Source: Anaerococcus urinomassiliensis
Lineage (GTDB): Bacteria > Bacillota > Clostridia > Tissierellales > Peptoniphilaceae
Assembly: GCF_900128425.1 (NCBI RefSeq)
Contig: NZ_LT635782.1
Span: 62,464 to 126,463 of the forward strand
Reading direction: 5' to 3'
DNA: 64,000 nucleotides
In this document: in pieces, positions 18,690 to 27,535 of the stretch
Position numbering within the stretch: the stretch's first letter is position 1
Layout: each line of letters starts with the position of its first letter
Notes under the pieces: model-generated
Told to the model about the DNA's origin: nothing
Databases searched by the model: none
What the model saw: the letters and a program-made list of their open reading frames with translations, nothing else
Program-made: the position numbers and the translations under genes

Positions 18690-19423
18690 TAAAAAACATA
18701 AGATTAAAAATTGCCTATGATGGAAGTGATTTTCATGGATATCAGTCTCAAATTGACCATAGGAATGTAGAAGATGAAGTAAAGAAAGCCATCCATAAGG
18801 TCACTGGTGAAAATAATAGGATAATTGCTGCAGGAAGAACCGACGCAGGTGTCCACGCCAAAAGTCAATATATAAATTTTCTTACAGCAAGTTCTATCAA
18901 TCCTAGGGCCTTCAACTTTCACCTTGACCCATATTTGCCAGATGATATTTTGGCTTTAGAAGCAAGGGAAGTTGATCTAGGTTTTCATGCCAGGTTTTCA
19001 GCTATAAATAAGACCTATAAATACGTGATCTATACAGGAAAGGTCATGCATCCTATCTATAGAAAATATATGGAGCATATTACCTATCCTCTTGATATAT
19101 CAAAGATGGAAGAAGGGCTCGAAGCTCTCAAAGGAGAGCATGATTTTAAGGCCTTTATGAGGGCTGATAAAAACCTAGAGATTAATACTATTAGGACAAT
19201 TGACGATTGTTATTTAAAGAGAAATGGACAAAGGCTTGAAATATATTTTACAGCCAATAGCTTTTTGCACAACCAAGTGAGAATTATGTGTGGAAGCCTT
19301 GTAGAGCTTGGTCGAAACAAGCTTTCCATTGACGATTTTAAAGCTTATTTTGAAAATGGAAAGAAGGCAAACCCAACATTAAATCCCCAGGGCTTATATT
19401 TATGGAGGATAAAGTATGACTGA
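18686..19423 (+). CDS. truA: tRNA pseudouridine(38-40) synthase TruA
   Basis: The 245-residue enzyme shows IAYDGSDFHGYQ at its start, AAGRTDAGVHA with the catalytic Asp, and the late SFLHNQVRIMCGSLVELG motif. It modifies uridines 38-40 in the anticodon arm of many tRNAs. The start is ATG 18686 within the ATGA overlap with ecfT. An in-frame TTG at 18656 would extend it with no homology. It overlaps the next gene by eight bases. Confidence 0.95.
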   Translation: MIKNIRLKIAYDGSDFHGYQSQIDHRNVEDEVKKAIHKVTGENNRIIAAGRTDAGVHAKSQYINFLTASSINPRAFNFHLDPYLPDDILALEAREVDLGFHARFSAINKTYKYVIYTGKVMHPIYRKYMEHITYPLDISKMEEGLEALKGEHDFKAFMRADKNLEINTIRTIDDCYLKRNGQRLEIYFTANSFLHNQVRIMCGSLVELGRNKLSIDDFKAYFENGKKANPTLNPQGLYLWRIKYD

Positions 19424-19832
19424 AACAAATAAGGAAAATAAAAAAAGTGAGCTTAAGGCTATATCTTTGCTACTATTTGTTATAGTTGGATTTTCTTTCA
19501 TTACTAAAGATAGGCTAATGATTTTTGCGGCTATTACAAGTCTTATTTTATTGATTATGGGGGCATATATAAGGGCGAATAATTTGAAAATATCAAAGGC
19601 TATTTACTACCTAGTCATTTCATTTTATAACATAGCCAGTATTTTTTCTCTTATCGAATATTTTAAGGGGCAAGAATCTATAACAAAGATTGAAAAATAT
19701 ATATTTAAGCCCTTTATAATAAATGATAAAATAGACATAAGATACATAGGTTGGATACTAGTTTTGACAACTTTCCTATTTATCCTTGAAAATATGAAAA
19801 AGAATCCTAACGAGGAAAACAATGACAGATAA
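19416..19832 (+). CDS. Small integral membrane protein of unknown function
   Basis: This 138-residue protein has four hydrophobic segments, roughly 16-30, 34-52, 62-80 and 110-126, between charged ends. I do not recognise the family. It overlaps truA at the 5' end and the DUF4097 gene at the 3' end by about 8-11 bases, so it is translated as part of the truA operon. Its placement before another membrane-anchored protein suggests an envelope role, but this is inference. Confidence 0.7.
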   Translation: MTETNKENKKSELKAISLLLFVIVGFSFITKDRLMIFAAITSLILLIMGAYIRANNLKISKAIYYLVISFYNIASIFSLIEYFKGQESITKIEKYIFKPFIINDKIDIRYIGWILVLTTFLFILENMKKNPNEENNDR

Positions 19833-20973
19833 TATAAACGAAGAAAATAAATATCAAGAAGACGAACTTGACGAAGAAGTTGAAGTTAAGAATAAAAAAC
19901 CAAGGAAGGCACGAAAAAAACATATATCTAGGAAGACAAAAAGAAATATTTTAATTGTTGGCCTAGTAGTTATAGTAGCCTTACTAGCTCTCTACTTTTT
20001 CAACAATCACCAAGCAGCCAAAAATAAAGAACTTCAAACAAGTGAAGCTATTGACGAGAATTCTTACACTGGGTCAAACATCATGAGAGTTGACCTAAAT
20101 CAAGTCAATAAGATTAACATTGACCTTAAGACAGCTGATGTTAGAATTCAAAAGTCCACCACAAATCCATACATAGAATACACCCACCTTTATAAGGGCG
20201 AAGAAGACATATATACTGTCGATGTATCCTATGAGAATGGCGTCTTAAATCTTAAAAGCAATATCCAAGGCAAGGAATTGAATATGAAAAACAAGATCCA
20301 AATTGTTAGGGTTTTCTTGCCAAATGATAAGCCGATAGAAGAAATTAAGGCTAAAATTGGAGCTGGTGATGTGAAAATTACTGACCTAGAAGTTAAAGAT
20401 TTGGATTTAAATGTAAAAAGTGGTCATATAACATTTGATAATTCTTTCTTTGGGGGATTTGTAACAAATGAAGCTGGTGATATCATTCTAAATAATACTG
20501 AGCTTATGAATACCAAGCTTTCCACAAATGCTGGAGATATAAGCATAGAAGAGGGCAAGATAGGTGCTAGATCTGATTTCTCAACCCAAAGCGGTAATAT
20601 TATAATCAAATCAACCGATACCATTGATAATTACAATATCAAGGCAAGTCTTGAAGTAGGAAACTTTATCCTAGGCAATGTTTCTTATAGAAATATCAAA
20701 AATGGTTTTGCAAAAGATAATAAGGCCAAAAAAGAAATTATCCTAAAGACGAGAGTAGGGGATATAATCTTTAACAAGGGCGAGGGCGCTATACTTGATG
20801 AAGAAGAATATATAACCAACAAGTCAAATAAAGAAGAAAAAGAAGAATCAAAGTACGATTATATAAATGTCCAAGATGATGAAGAAGCCACAGACGAAGA
20901 AAATTTGGATAATAATACGACAGATGAAAATATAGATGAAGATCAAAGTGAAGGTGAAGAAAATAATAATTAG
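19822..20973 (+). CDS. Membrane-anchored DUF4097 beta-repeat protein
   Basis: The 383-residue protein starts with an acidic then basic cytoplasmic segment (KKPRKARKKHISRKTKR), one membrane helix (about 46-62) and an extracellular region. From about 95 to 320 it shows the DUF4097 repeating pattern of short strands around V/I-x-L/I and G-D-V/I turns (GAGDVKI, NAGDISI, SGNIII, VGDIIF). This predicts a right-handed beta solenoid. The tail (about 325-383) is strongly acidic. DUF4097 proteins often accompany envelope-stress systems, but no sensor is seen here. A terminator overlaps the stop codon. Confidence 0.8.
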   Translation: MTDNINEENKYQEDELDEEVEVKNKKPRKARKKHISRKTKRNILIVGLVVIVALLALYFFNNHQAAKNKELQTSEAIDENSYTGSNIMRVDLNQVNKINIDLKTADVRIQKSTTNPYIEYTHLYKGEEDIYTVDVSYENGVLNLKSNIQGKELNMKNKIQIVRVFLPNDKPIEEIKAKIGAGDVKITDLEVKDLDLNVKSGHITFDNSFFGGFVTNEAGDIILNNTELMNTKLSTNAGDISIEEGKIGARSDFSTQSGNIIIKSTDTIDNYNIKASLEVGNFILGNVSYRNIKNGFAKDNKAKKEIILKTRVGDIIFNKGEGAILDEEEYITNKSNKEEKEESKYDYINVQDDEEATDEENLDNNTTDENIDEDQSEGEENNN

Positions 20974-20999
20974 GTTCCTAGGAACTTAATTATTTTTTT
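20965..20999 (+). terminator. Terminator of the ecf-truA-DUF4097 transcript
   Basis: A 14-bp near-perfect inverted repeat (20965-20978 with 20981-20994) with eight Ts at its end overlaps the stop codon of the DUF4097 gene. The recQ start codon follows only eight bases after the T tract. Confidence 0.85.
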
Positions 21000-21006
21000 T
21001 AGCATT

Positions 21007-22797
21007 ATGGAAAATATATACCAAACATTAAAAAAATATTTTGGATACGAATCTTTCAGAGATGGGCAAGAAGAAATTATTACAAATATCTTGAAAAAGA
21101 AAGATGTTCTTGGAGTCTTGCCAACTGGAGGTGGCAAGTCTATTTGCTACCAATTGCCAGCCCTGCTTATGGATGGCTTAACATTGGTTATATCTCCCTT
21201 GATATCTCTTATGAAAGATCAGGTAGATTCTCTAGTTGAGGATGGAATAAGTGCCAAGTTTATCAATTCAAGTCAAACTTTTGAAGAATACAAAGATACC
21301 TTGGCCCTTGTGAAAGCTCGTAAGGTCAAAATCTTATACATTTCTCCAGAAAGGCTTGAAAATGAATACTTTATAGAATTTTTAAAAGACATAGATGTAT
21401 CACTAATAGCTGTTGATGAAGCTCATTGCATAAGTCAATGGGGACACGATTTTAGGCCATCCTATAAGCTAATACCAATGATATACCAGTATTTGCCAGA
21501 CATACCAAAGGCTGCCTTTACAGCAACTGCTACTAAGGAAGTAAGGGAAGATATAATTGAAAATCTAAGGCTTGATGATCCATATGTCAAAGTTACAGGC
21601 TTTGACAGGGAAAATCTTACATTTTTGGTAGAAAAACCAAAAGATAAGCTTAGATTTCTCAAAGATTATCTACTAAACCACAAGGAAGATTCTGGAATAA
21701 TTTACGCAGGTACTCGCAAAAAAGTAGATGAAGTATACAAGTTTATTAATAAGCTTGGTCTTGATGTGTGCAAGTACCACGCAGGTCTTGCGGAAAAGAC
21801 CAGGATAAAAAGTCAGGATGATTTTATCTATGAGAGAAAAAAGATAATAGTAGCTACAAATGCCTTTGGTATGGGCATTGATAAGAGCAATGTCAGATAT
21901 GTTATCCACTACAATATGCCCAAAGATATGGAATCCTACTACCAAGAGGCAGGTCGTGCCGGCCGAGATGGGGAAGATAGCGATTGTATACTTTTGTACA
22001 ATTCCCAAGATATAATCCTAAACAAATTTTTGATTAACCAAAGTTACAATCCACGCTTTAAGGCTTACCAATTAGAAAAACTTCAAGTTATCATAAATTA
22101 TGTAAATACTACCAACTGTCTTAGAGCTTTCATATTAAATTACTTTGGCCAAGAAGCCGAAGAAACTTGCGATAATTGCTCTAATTGTCTTGGAGAAATC
22201 AAAAAAGAAGATGCAACTATCGATAGTCAGAAAGTTTTATCTTGTATATACAGGCTTGACCAAAGATATGGGCAAAAAACTGTAATTGATTGTCTAAAGG
22301 GATCAAAAAATAAAAATGCTAGGGATAAAAATCTAAAGCAAGTGTCAACCTATGGTTTGATGAAAGAAGAGGACGAGAAGTACATCAGAGACCTCATAGG
22401 AACCCTAGTAGCAGATGGCTATATTAGGGTAAGTGGTAGTAGCTATCCCATACTAAAGCTTACCGAAAAATCGAAAGATGTACTCTTTGATCAGAAAAAA
22501 GTCTTTGTAAATCAAAGCAAGAAAGAACCTATCAAAGAAAAAGTAACTAGCGGCCTAGGGTCATATGATGATAAATTATTTAACCATCTCAAGAAAGTAA
22601 GGCTAGATCTATCAAAACAAAGAAATGTTCCGCCATTTATCATTTTTTCAGATGCTTCCTTAAAAGATATGGCAACCTACAAGCCAACAAGCGAAGAAAA
22701 GTTTTTGCAAATCAAAGGAGTAGGAGATAAGAAGCTCATTCAGTATGGAGATATTTTTATAGCAGAAATCAATGAATTTATGGTGAGAAATAGGTGA
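21007..22797 (+). CDS. recQ: ATP-dependent DNA helicase RecQ
   Basis: The protein has 596 residues. Walker A (PTGGGKS, about 37-44), DEAH (138-141), the TATAT motif III and helicase C-terminal motifs (AFGMGIDKSNVRYVIHYNMP, then QEAGRAGRDG) define the helicase core. A zinc-binding RecQ-Ct region has the Cys set CxxC near 390, and an HRDC domain fills about 515-590. It unwinds DNA 3'-5' in recombination and fork repair. No Shine-Dalgarno is visible before ATG 21007, which lies just after the previous terminator's T tract, so its translation start is unusual. Confidence 0.95.
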   Translation: MENIYQTLKKYFGYESFRDGQEEIITNILKKKDVLGVLPTGGGKSICYQLPALLMDGLTLVISPLISLMKDQVDSLVEDGISAKFINSSQTFEEYKDTLALVKARKVKILYISPERLENEYFIEFLKDIDVSLIAVDEAHCISQWGHDFRPSYKLIPMIYQYLPDIPKAAFTATATKEVREDIIENLRLDDPYVKVTGFDRENLTFLVEKPKDKLRFLKDYLLNHKEDSGIIYAGTRKKVDEVYKFINKLGLDVCKYHAGLAEKTRIKSQDDFIYERKKIIVATNAFGMGIDKSNVRYVIHYNMPKDMESYYQEAGRAGRDGEDSDCILLYNSQDIILNKFLINQSYNPRFKAYQLEKLQVIINYVNTTNCLRAFILNYFGQEAEETCDNCSNCLGEIKKEDATIDSQKVLSCIYRLDQRYGQKTVIDCLKGSKNKNARDKNLKQVSTYGLMKEEDEKYIRDLIGTLVADGYIRVSGSSYPILKLTEKSKDVLFDQKKVFVNQSKKEPIKEKVTSGLGSYDDKLFNHLKKVRLDLSKQRNVPPFIIFSDASLKDMATYKPTSEEKFLQIKGVGDKKLIQYGDIFIAEINEFMVRNR

Positions 22798-22814
22798 ATT
22801 TGACTTCATAAAAA

Positions 22815-22842
22815 TTGAAAATATTATAAAAAGATTTATAAT
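22815..22842 (+). promoter_or_regulatory. Promoter of the thiamine operon
   Basis: TTGAAA (22815-22820), a 16-base spacer and TATAAT (22837-22842) place the transcription start about ten bases before the riboswitch. Confidence 0.75.
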
Positions 22843-22852
22843 ATATTTATAA

Positions 22853-22935
22853 GGCTAGGGGTGCAAATTGCTGAGATGTCTTTAAGGCAAACCCTTTAAA
22901 CTTGATGCGGATAAAACCGACGTAAGGAAGCAAGA
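22853..22935 (+). promoter_or_regulatory. TPP riboswitch (THI box)
   Basis: The conserved aptamer blocks are present in order: GGGGTGC, GCTGAGA, ACCCTTTAAACTTGATGCGG and the ACCGACGTAAGGAAGC end. It senses thiamine pyrophosphate and should trigger the terminator at 22948 when TPP is plentiful, shutting down the uptake genes downstream. Confidence 0.95.
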
Positions 22936-22947
22936 ATGATTCTTAAA

Positions 22948-22980
22948 CCTAGGCTTAGTTGCCTAGGATTTTTTATTTTA
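22948..22980 (+). terminator. Riboswitch-controlled terminator
   Basis: CCTAGGC (22948-22954) pairs with GCCTAGG (22961-22967) and is followed by ATTTTTTATTTTA. It is the expression platform of the TPP aptamer. Confidence 0.9.
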
Positions 22981-22990
22981 GGGAGGAAAT

Positions 22991-23284
22991 ATGAGAGGTT
23001 CTATAGCTATTCAAGTATTACCTGATACAAATCGAGATGATGTTTTTAACAAGGTAGACAAGGTGATTGAATATATAGCTAGTACTGGTCTAGATTATGA
23101 AGTTTCAGCCTTTGAAACTACTGTTGATGGTGAATTTGATGAGCTTATGGATATTATAAGAAAAGCCCATGAGCTTATGCTAGAAGAAGACATGGAAGGT
23201 GTAAATTGTTACATCAAAACAAGTTTTAGAAAAGATGGAGATGGTTGGTCTATTGAAGACAAAACAAAAAAATATAGGAAATAA
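22991..23284 (+). CDS. Thiamine-binding protein, MTH1187/YkoF-like (DUF77)
   Basis: The 97-residue protein is of the MTH1187/YkoF type: an opening beta strand (GSIAIQVLP), VDKVIEYIASTGLDYEVSAFETTVDGEFDEL, and a final CYIKTSFRKD strand. Family members bind thiamine or its pyrimidine moiety in the cytoplasm. It is the first gene after the TPP riboswitch with a good GGAGG site and lies before ABC transporter genes, which supports a thiamine-salvage role. Confidence 0.85.
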   Translation: MRGSIAIQVLPDTNRDDVFNKVDKVIEYIASTGLDYEVSAFETTVDGEFDELMDIIRKAHELMLEEDMEGVNCYIKTSFRKDGDGWSIEDKTKKYRK

Positions 23285-24026
23285 GCTAATTCCCATATCC
23301 TTATTTATTATCCTAGTTATTATATGGGAATATATTGTAGCAACTGGCAGGGTGGAAAGATATATCTTACCAGCTCCAAGCGATATTGTGGAGGTTTTGG
23401 CCAAAGAGAGTCAGGTTTTATTTGACCATAGCCTTGTCACTATAAAAGAAACCTTGCTAGGTCTTATGATAGGGGTAGGTATTGGCTTTATTCTTGCCAT
23501 ACTTATGGATAGGTTCAAATTTGTAAGAGCTGCCTTTTATCCATTTATAGTTTTATCTCAAACTATACCAACAGTTGCTATAGCACCAATTCTAGTCATC
23601 TGGTTTGGTTATGAGATGCTGCCAAAGGTTATTTTGATAGTGCTTACAACTTTCTATCCTATAGCTATGGGAGTCTATGATGCCCTCCAGCAAATTGACA
23701 AAGATTACTTGGTATTGCTCGATAGTATGAAGGCTAGTAGTTTGGATAAATATAAGTATGCAAAGATACCAATGATTGGGCCAAACTTTTTCTCAGCTCT
23801 AAAGATTTCTAGCTCCTATGCAGTGATAGCTGCTGTTGTTTCAGAATGGCTTGGAGGCTTTATGGGACTTGGAGTTTATATGACCAGGGTAAGAAAGGCC
23901 TATGCTCTAGATAAGATGTTTGCAGTGATAATAATCACATCACTTTTGAGCATGGTTTTAGTTGGAATTGTCACAATAATTGAAAGATCCATTTTGAAAT
24001 GGAATTATGTAAATGAAAAGGAATAA
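23235..24026 (+). CDS. ABC transporter permease for thiamine/pyrimidine precursor (ThiX-like)
   Basis: The protein of up to 263 residues has about six membrane helices and the BPD permease EAA-type loop (DSMKASSLDKYKYAKIPMIGP). It resembles the SsuC/ThiX family. The first ATG (23235) lies inside the preceding gene, and a TTG at 23253 is an equally plausible start, so the exact N-terminus is uncertain. It lies between the DUF77 gene and the solute-binding gene under the TPP riboswitch. The substrate is probably hydroxymethylpyrimidine or a thiamine breakdown product, by context. Confidence 0.88.
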   Translation: MEMVGLLKTKQKNIGNKLIPISLFIILVIIWEYIVATGRVERYILPAPSDIVEVLAKESQVLFDHSLVTIKETLLGLMIGVGIGFILAILMDRFKFVRAAFYPFIVLSQTIPTVAIAPILVIWFGYEMLPKVILIVLTTFYPIAMGVYDALQQIDKDYLVLLDSMKASSLDKYKYAKIPMIGPNFFSALKISSSYAVIAAVVSEWLGGFMGLGVYMTRVRKAYALDKMFAVIIITSLLSMVLVGIVTIIERSILKWNYVNEKE

Positions 24027-24029
24027 AAT

Positions 24030-25106
24030 ATGCAAAAAAAGATTATATCAGGGGTACTTGCTCTACTAATGACCCTTACTGCTTGTGGAAACAACCAAGA
24101 AGTAGCAAAAAACACAGAAAAGGAAGAAAATAAAGAAGCAGTTAGCACAGAAGATAATACCAAAGAAGTTGTTGAAGAAGAAAAAGATCCACAAACAAAG
24201 GAACTCAAAAAAGTTACAGTAGTCCTAGACTACACACCAAATACCAACCATACAGGTCTTTATGTCGCAAAAGACAAAGGATTTTATGAAGAAAAAGGCT
24301 TTGATGTAGAAATCGTTCAACCACCAGAAGATGGTGCTGAAGCCCTTGTAGCATCTGGCAAGGCTGATTTTGGTGTATCCTACCAAGACTCTATGGCAAA
24401 TGTCCTAGGTGGAGATGCTAAAATGCCAATTACAGCAATTGCAGCAATCATCCAACACAATACATCAGGTATTATGTCAAGAAAGGGTGAGGGAATAGAT
24501 CGACCAAAAGGACTTGAGGGCAAGAGATACTCAACATGGAACTCACCTGTAGAACAAAATACTATCAAAAAAGTAATGGAAGTAGACGGCGGAGATTTTG
24601 ACAAATTACAAATGATTCCAGCAAGCCAACTTGATGAAGTTGCAGCTCTTCGCGAAGATCAAACAGATGCTATTTGGATTTTTGAAGGATGGGGCAAGGT
24701 AAATGCTGACGTTCAAGATTATCCAGTAGATTATTGGAACTTCAAAGACATTGATGATACCTTTGACTTCTATACACCAGTTTTGATTGCTAACAATGAC
24801 TTAATAGCAAATGAAAAAGACTATGTAAAAGACTTTGTTGAAGCGACTAAAAAAGGCTATGAATTTGCCATCGACAATCCACAAGAAGCAGCAGATATCT
24901 TGCTTAACAATGATGATTCTCTAGGAAAAGACATAATTTACGCTTCCCAAGAATTTTTGAGCAAGGAATACAAAAAAGATACTGACAAATGGGGCATCTT
25001 TGATAAAGATAGATGGGCAAAATACTACACATGGTTAAATGATAACGACCTTGTAGAAGAAAAACTTGATGTAAATTCAGGATTTACAAACGAATTTGTA
25101 GAATGA
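24030..25106 (+). CDS. ABC transporter substrate-binding lipoprotein (ThiY/NMT1-like)
   Basis: The protein of 358 residues has a lipoprotein signal with Cys19 (LTAC). After an acidic linker comes the NMT1/THI5-like domain, opening VTVVLDYTPNTNHTGLYVAKDKGFYEEKGF, the family signature. It then shows ADFGVSYQDS and YSTWNSPVEQNT. It should bind a pyrimidine thiamine precursor outside the membrane and hand it to the permease encoded just upstream. It overlaps the ATPase gene by four bases (ATGA). Confidence 0.92.
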   Translation: MQKKIISGVLALLMTLTACGNNQEVAKNTEKEENKEAVSTEDNTKEVVEEEKDPQTKELKKVTVVLDYTPNTNHTGLYVAKDKGFYEEKGFDVEIVQPPEDGAEALVASGKADFGVSYQDSMANVLGGDAKMPITAIAAIIQHNTSGIMSRKGEGIDRPKGLEGKRYSTWNSPVEQNTIKKVMEVDGGDFDKLQMIPASQLDEVAALREDQTDAIWIFEGWGKVNADVQDYPVDYWNFKDIDDTFDFYTPVLIANNDLIANEKDYVKDFVEATKKGYEFAIDNPQEAADILLNNDDSLGKDIIYASQEFLSKEYKKDTDKWGIFDKDRWAKYYTWLNDNDLVEEKLDVNSGFTNEFVE

Positions 25107-25840
25107 ATGTACTAAGATTAGAAGATATTTATAAAAGTTTTGGCGAAAAAGATGTGCTAAATGGCATATCTTTTTCTGTCGAAAAGGGAGAAATAGTTGG
25201 CCTACTTGGAGTAAGTGGCAGTGGCAAATCTACAGTTTTCAATATAATATCTGGAAATATTAAGCCAAATAATGGCAAGGTTTTTATAGATGGCAAGGAA
25301 ACAACAGGAGAAACAGGCCATGTTTCCTATATGCTCCAAAAAGATTTGCTCTTTGATCATATGAAGGTAGTAGATAATGCGGCACTTGCCCTAAGGATTA
25401 AGGGTATGGACAAAAAGAAAGCAAGAGAGACAGCGAGTTCCTACTTTAAAGAATTTGGCTTAGAAAATCAAGAAGATAAATATCCTAGAGAGCTTTCTGG
25501 TGGGATGAGGCAAAGAGTGGCTTTGCTTAGGACTTACCTTAACAAAGAACCTATCATCTTGCTAGATGAACCTTTCTCAGCCCTTGATAAACTCACCAAA
25601 GATAAGCTTCACAATTGGTTTTTAGATATAATAAAAAAATACCAAATGACTGGCATATTCATAAGCCACGACATAGACGAAGCAATTTACTTATCAGATA
25701 GGATATTGATATTAAAAACAGATGGTAAACTTCACGACCAAGTAGTAATCAAAGAAAAAAACAGAGACGAGAGTTTCAAGCTCTCAGATGAGTTTTTAAA
25801 CTACAAAAGAGAAATAGCAAAGAAATTAGAAAATTCATAA
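25103..25840 (+). CDS. ABC transporter ATP-binding protein (ThiZ-like)
   Basis: The 245-residue ATPase has Walker A (GVSGSGKST), Q-loop (MLQKDLL), signature (LSGGMRQR), Walker B (IILLDEP) and H-loop (FISHDIDEA). It is of the nitrate/sulfonate/thiamine-precursor (SsuB/ThiZ) type. It is the last gene of the riboswitch operon and is followed by a long shared terminator. Confidence 0.92.
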   Translation: MNVLRLEDIYKSFGEKDVLNGISFSVEKGEIVGLLGVSGSGKSTVFNIISGNIKPNNGKVFIDGKETTGETGHVSYMLQKDLLFDHMKVVDNAALALRIKGMDKKKARETASSYFKEFGLENQEDKYPRELSGGMRQRVALLRTYLNKEPIILLDEPFSALDKLTKDKLHNWFLDIIKKYQMTGIFISHDIDEAIYLSDRILILKTDGKLHDQVVIKEKNRDESFKLSDEFLNYKREIAKKLENS

Positions 25841-25842
25841 AC

Positions 25843-25915
25843 AAAAACCAGGGCAAATATCAAGAAACCCCAAAGTCCATATTTTGGATTTTGGGGTCAA
25901 TAGCTCTGGTTTTTA
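25843..25915. terminator. Two-tier bidirectional terminator between convergent operons
   Basis: An outer 12-bp stem (AAAAACCAGGGC, 25843-25854, with 25903-25914) encloses an inner hairpin (ACCCCAAA with TTTGGGGT, plus TCCA with TGGA). A/T tracts lie on both sides, so it can end both the thiamine operon and the minus-strand FAD gene. Confidence 0.8.
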
Positions 25916-27421
25916 TTTCTCTTCCTTTTCTTCGATTTCTTTCTTGGAAGTTTCTTGCATTTCTTTTATTAATTCATTTACTCTTTTCTTATTTAATCTT
26001 GAAAGGCCACTTCTTTCGCTATCGAATAGATCATCAATAGCTTTCTTACCTGCTTCATCTTCCATTACTTCTAGTACTCTTGGCTTGCAGAATTGTCCTT
26101 GGCAAAAGCCCATACCTGCACGAGTCCTACGTTTAACTGCATCGAGAGTTTCAACAGGAATGCCACGATTCATAGCATCACGAATAGTAGCTTCACTAAC
26201 CTGCTCACAACGACAGACAATCCTATCTGGATTACCTAGTGGTAAGTCAATCCTATCTTTGATCTTGTTCATATCTTCAAGTTCTTTGTATTCGATGATT
26301 GGTTCTCTGTGTGGATTGTAGTTTGGATCATCTTCTAGCTTAAGGCCAGCATCTTTTAAGATACCCTCAACTATTTTAGCAATTTCTGGTGATGAGGTTA
26401 TGCCTGGAGATTGGATACCTACTACATTTACAAAGCCAGGGACATTGCTTTCTTCAATGATAAAGTCGTGTGTTGAGCTTGCTGGGCGAAGTCCTGTGAA
26501 AGACCTGATAAATTCACGCAAGTTTATTACATCATCTTGGACAGATTTTTGGGCTTCTTTGTAGATATACATTAGTCTATCTTCGTGGGTTGATAGGTCA
26601 ATTTCTTCTTCGTCTATGGCATCTGGGCCCAAGAGAAGGTTGTTGTGGAACGTTCTTGTTGCTAGTATTCCCTTGGATTTTTCTGTAGGAACTTGAAATA
26701 AGACATTATTGATTTTCTTGCCTGTTCCCTTTTGGAATATTAGATATTCTCCACTTCTTGGGTGGATATCAAAATCTGTTTTAGCAATCATTTTTGAAAC
26801 TATAGCACCCTCAAGGCCTGATGCATTTATAACATATTTTGCTTCTAATTTTTTGCCGTCTTCAGTTTTTACTAGGAAATGGTCATCTGTTTTTTCGATG
26901 CCTAAAACTCGTGAGTTTAGGAAAAGCTCTGTTCCATTTGCTATAGCATTTTCTACTAGAGCTATGACATATTCATAAGGTGAGCATACGCCAGCTCCCT
27001 TGCACCAAAGGGCTGCAATTGCATTATCAGATACATTTGGCTCGATTTGACGGAGTTTTTCTTGATCTATTATCTCCATATCATCTAGACCATTTTCTAT
27101 GCCCATATCATAAAGTTTTTGTAAAGTTTCCTTTTCCTCTTCTTCAAAGGCTAGGACTAAAGATCCATTTGCAAGAAAACCAAAGTTTAATTCTTTGTTT
27201 AATTCTTCAAATTGTTTACGTCCTGGATAGCAAATCCTACCACGTAGCTCATCGTGGCCTTCTGCATAGCCACCATGGACTATGGCGGAATTGGCCTTAG
27301 ATGCGCCCATGCTTACGTCGTTTGCCTTTTCTACTATGGCTATATCAAGTTTATATCTTGATAAACGGCGTGCTATAGAGGCTCCGGAAACGCCAGCGCC
27401 TATTATTAAAACATCATACAT
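25913..27421 (-). CDS. GlpA-like FAD oxidoreductase with C-terminal [2Fe-2S] BFD domain
   Basis: The 502-residue protein opens with the FAD Rossmann motif (IIGAGVSGASIARRLS) followed by a DAO fold. It ends with a BFD-type iron-sulfur domain whose cysteines are CRC (near 403) and GFCQGQFC (near 439-446). This architecture is shared by anaerobic glycerol-3-phosphate dehydrogenase GlpA-type and related NAD(P)/FAD oxidoreductases. It lies just downstream of a glycerol facilitator gene on the same strand, so glycerol-3-phosphate is the likely substrate, but glpB, glpC and glpK are not in the window. A charged coiled tail follows residue 470. Confidence 0.82.
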   Translation of the reverse strand: MYDVLIIGAGVSGASIARRLSRYKLDIAIVEKANDVSMGASKANSAIVHGGYAEGHDELRGRICYPGRKQFEELNKELNFGFLANGSLVLAFEEEEKETLQKLYDMGIENGLDDMEIIDQEKLRQIEPNVSDNAIAALWCKGAGVCSPYEYVIALVENAIANGTELFLNSRVLGIEKTDDHFLVKTEDGKKLEAKYVINASGLEGAIVSKMIAKTDFDIHPRSGEYLIFQKGTGKKINNVLFQVPTEKSKGILATRTFHNNLLLGPDAIDEEEIDLSTHEDRLMYIYKEAQKSVQDDVINLREFIRSFTGLRPASSTHDFIIEESNVPGFVNVVGIQSPGITSSPEIAKIVEGILKDAGLKLEDDPNYNPHREPIIEYKELEDMNKIKDRIDLPLGNPDRIVCRCEQVSEATIRDAMNRGIPVETLDAVKRRTRAGMGFCQGQFCKPRVLEVMEDEAGKKAIDDLFDSERSGLSRLNKKRVNELIKEMQETSKKEIEEKEEK

Positions 27422-27459
27422 ATATAATCCTTCTTTCTACAATAAAGCTTTAAATAAAT

Positions 27460-27497
27460 ACTGGGTAAGTACTATCTTATTAGGATACTTACCCAGT
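27460..27497 (-). terminator. Intercistronic hairpin between glpF and the FAD gene
   Basis: A perfect 12-bp inverted repeat (ACTGGGTAAGTA, 27460-27471, with 27486-27497) and a 14-base loop are followed on the minus strand by ATTTATTT. It may act as a partial terminator or an mRNA-processing and stability hairpin that sets unequal expression of the two genes. Confidence 0.55.
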
Positions 27498-27535
27498 TTC
27501 TGATTGCTGCTATAATCTAAACTATATCAAATTAA

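Noticed and set aside
25884-26321. Plus-strand frame over the end of the GlpA-like gene
   Set aside because: The minus strand encodes the conserved [2Fe-2S] domain here. The plus frame is low-complexity Ser/Phe with no homology.
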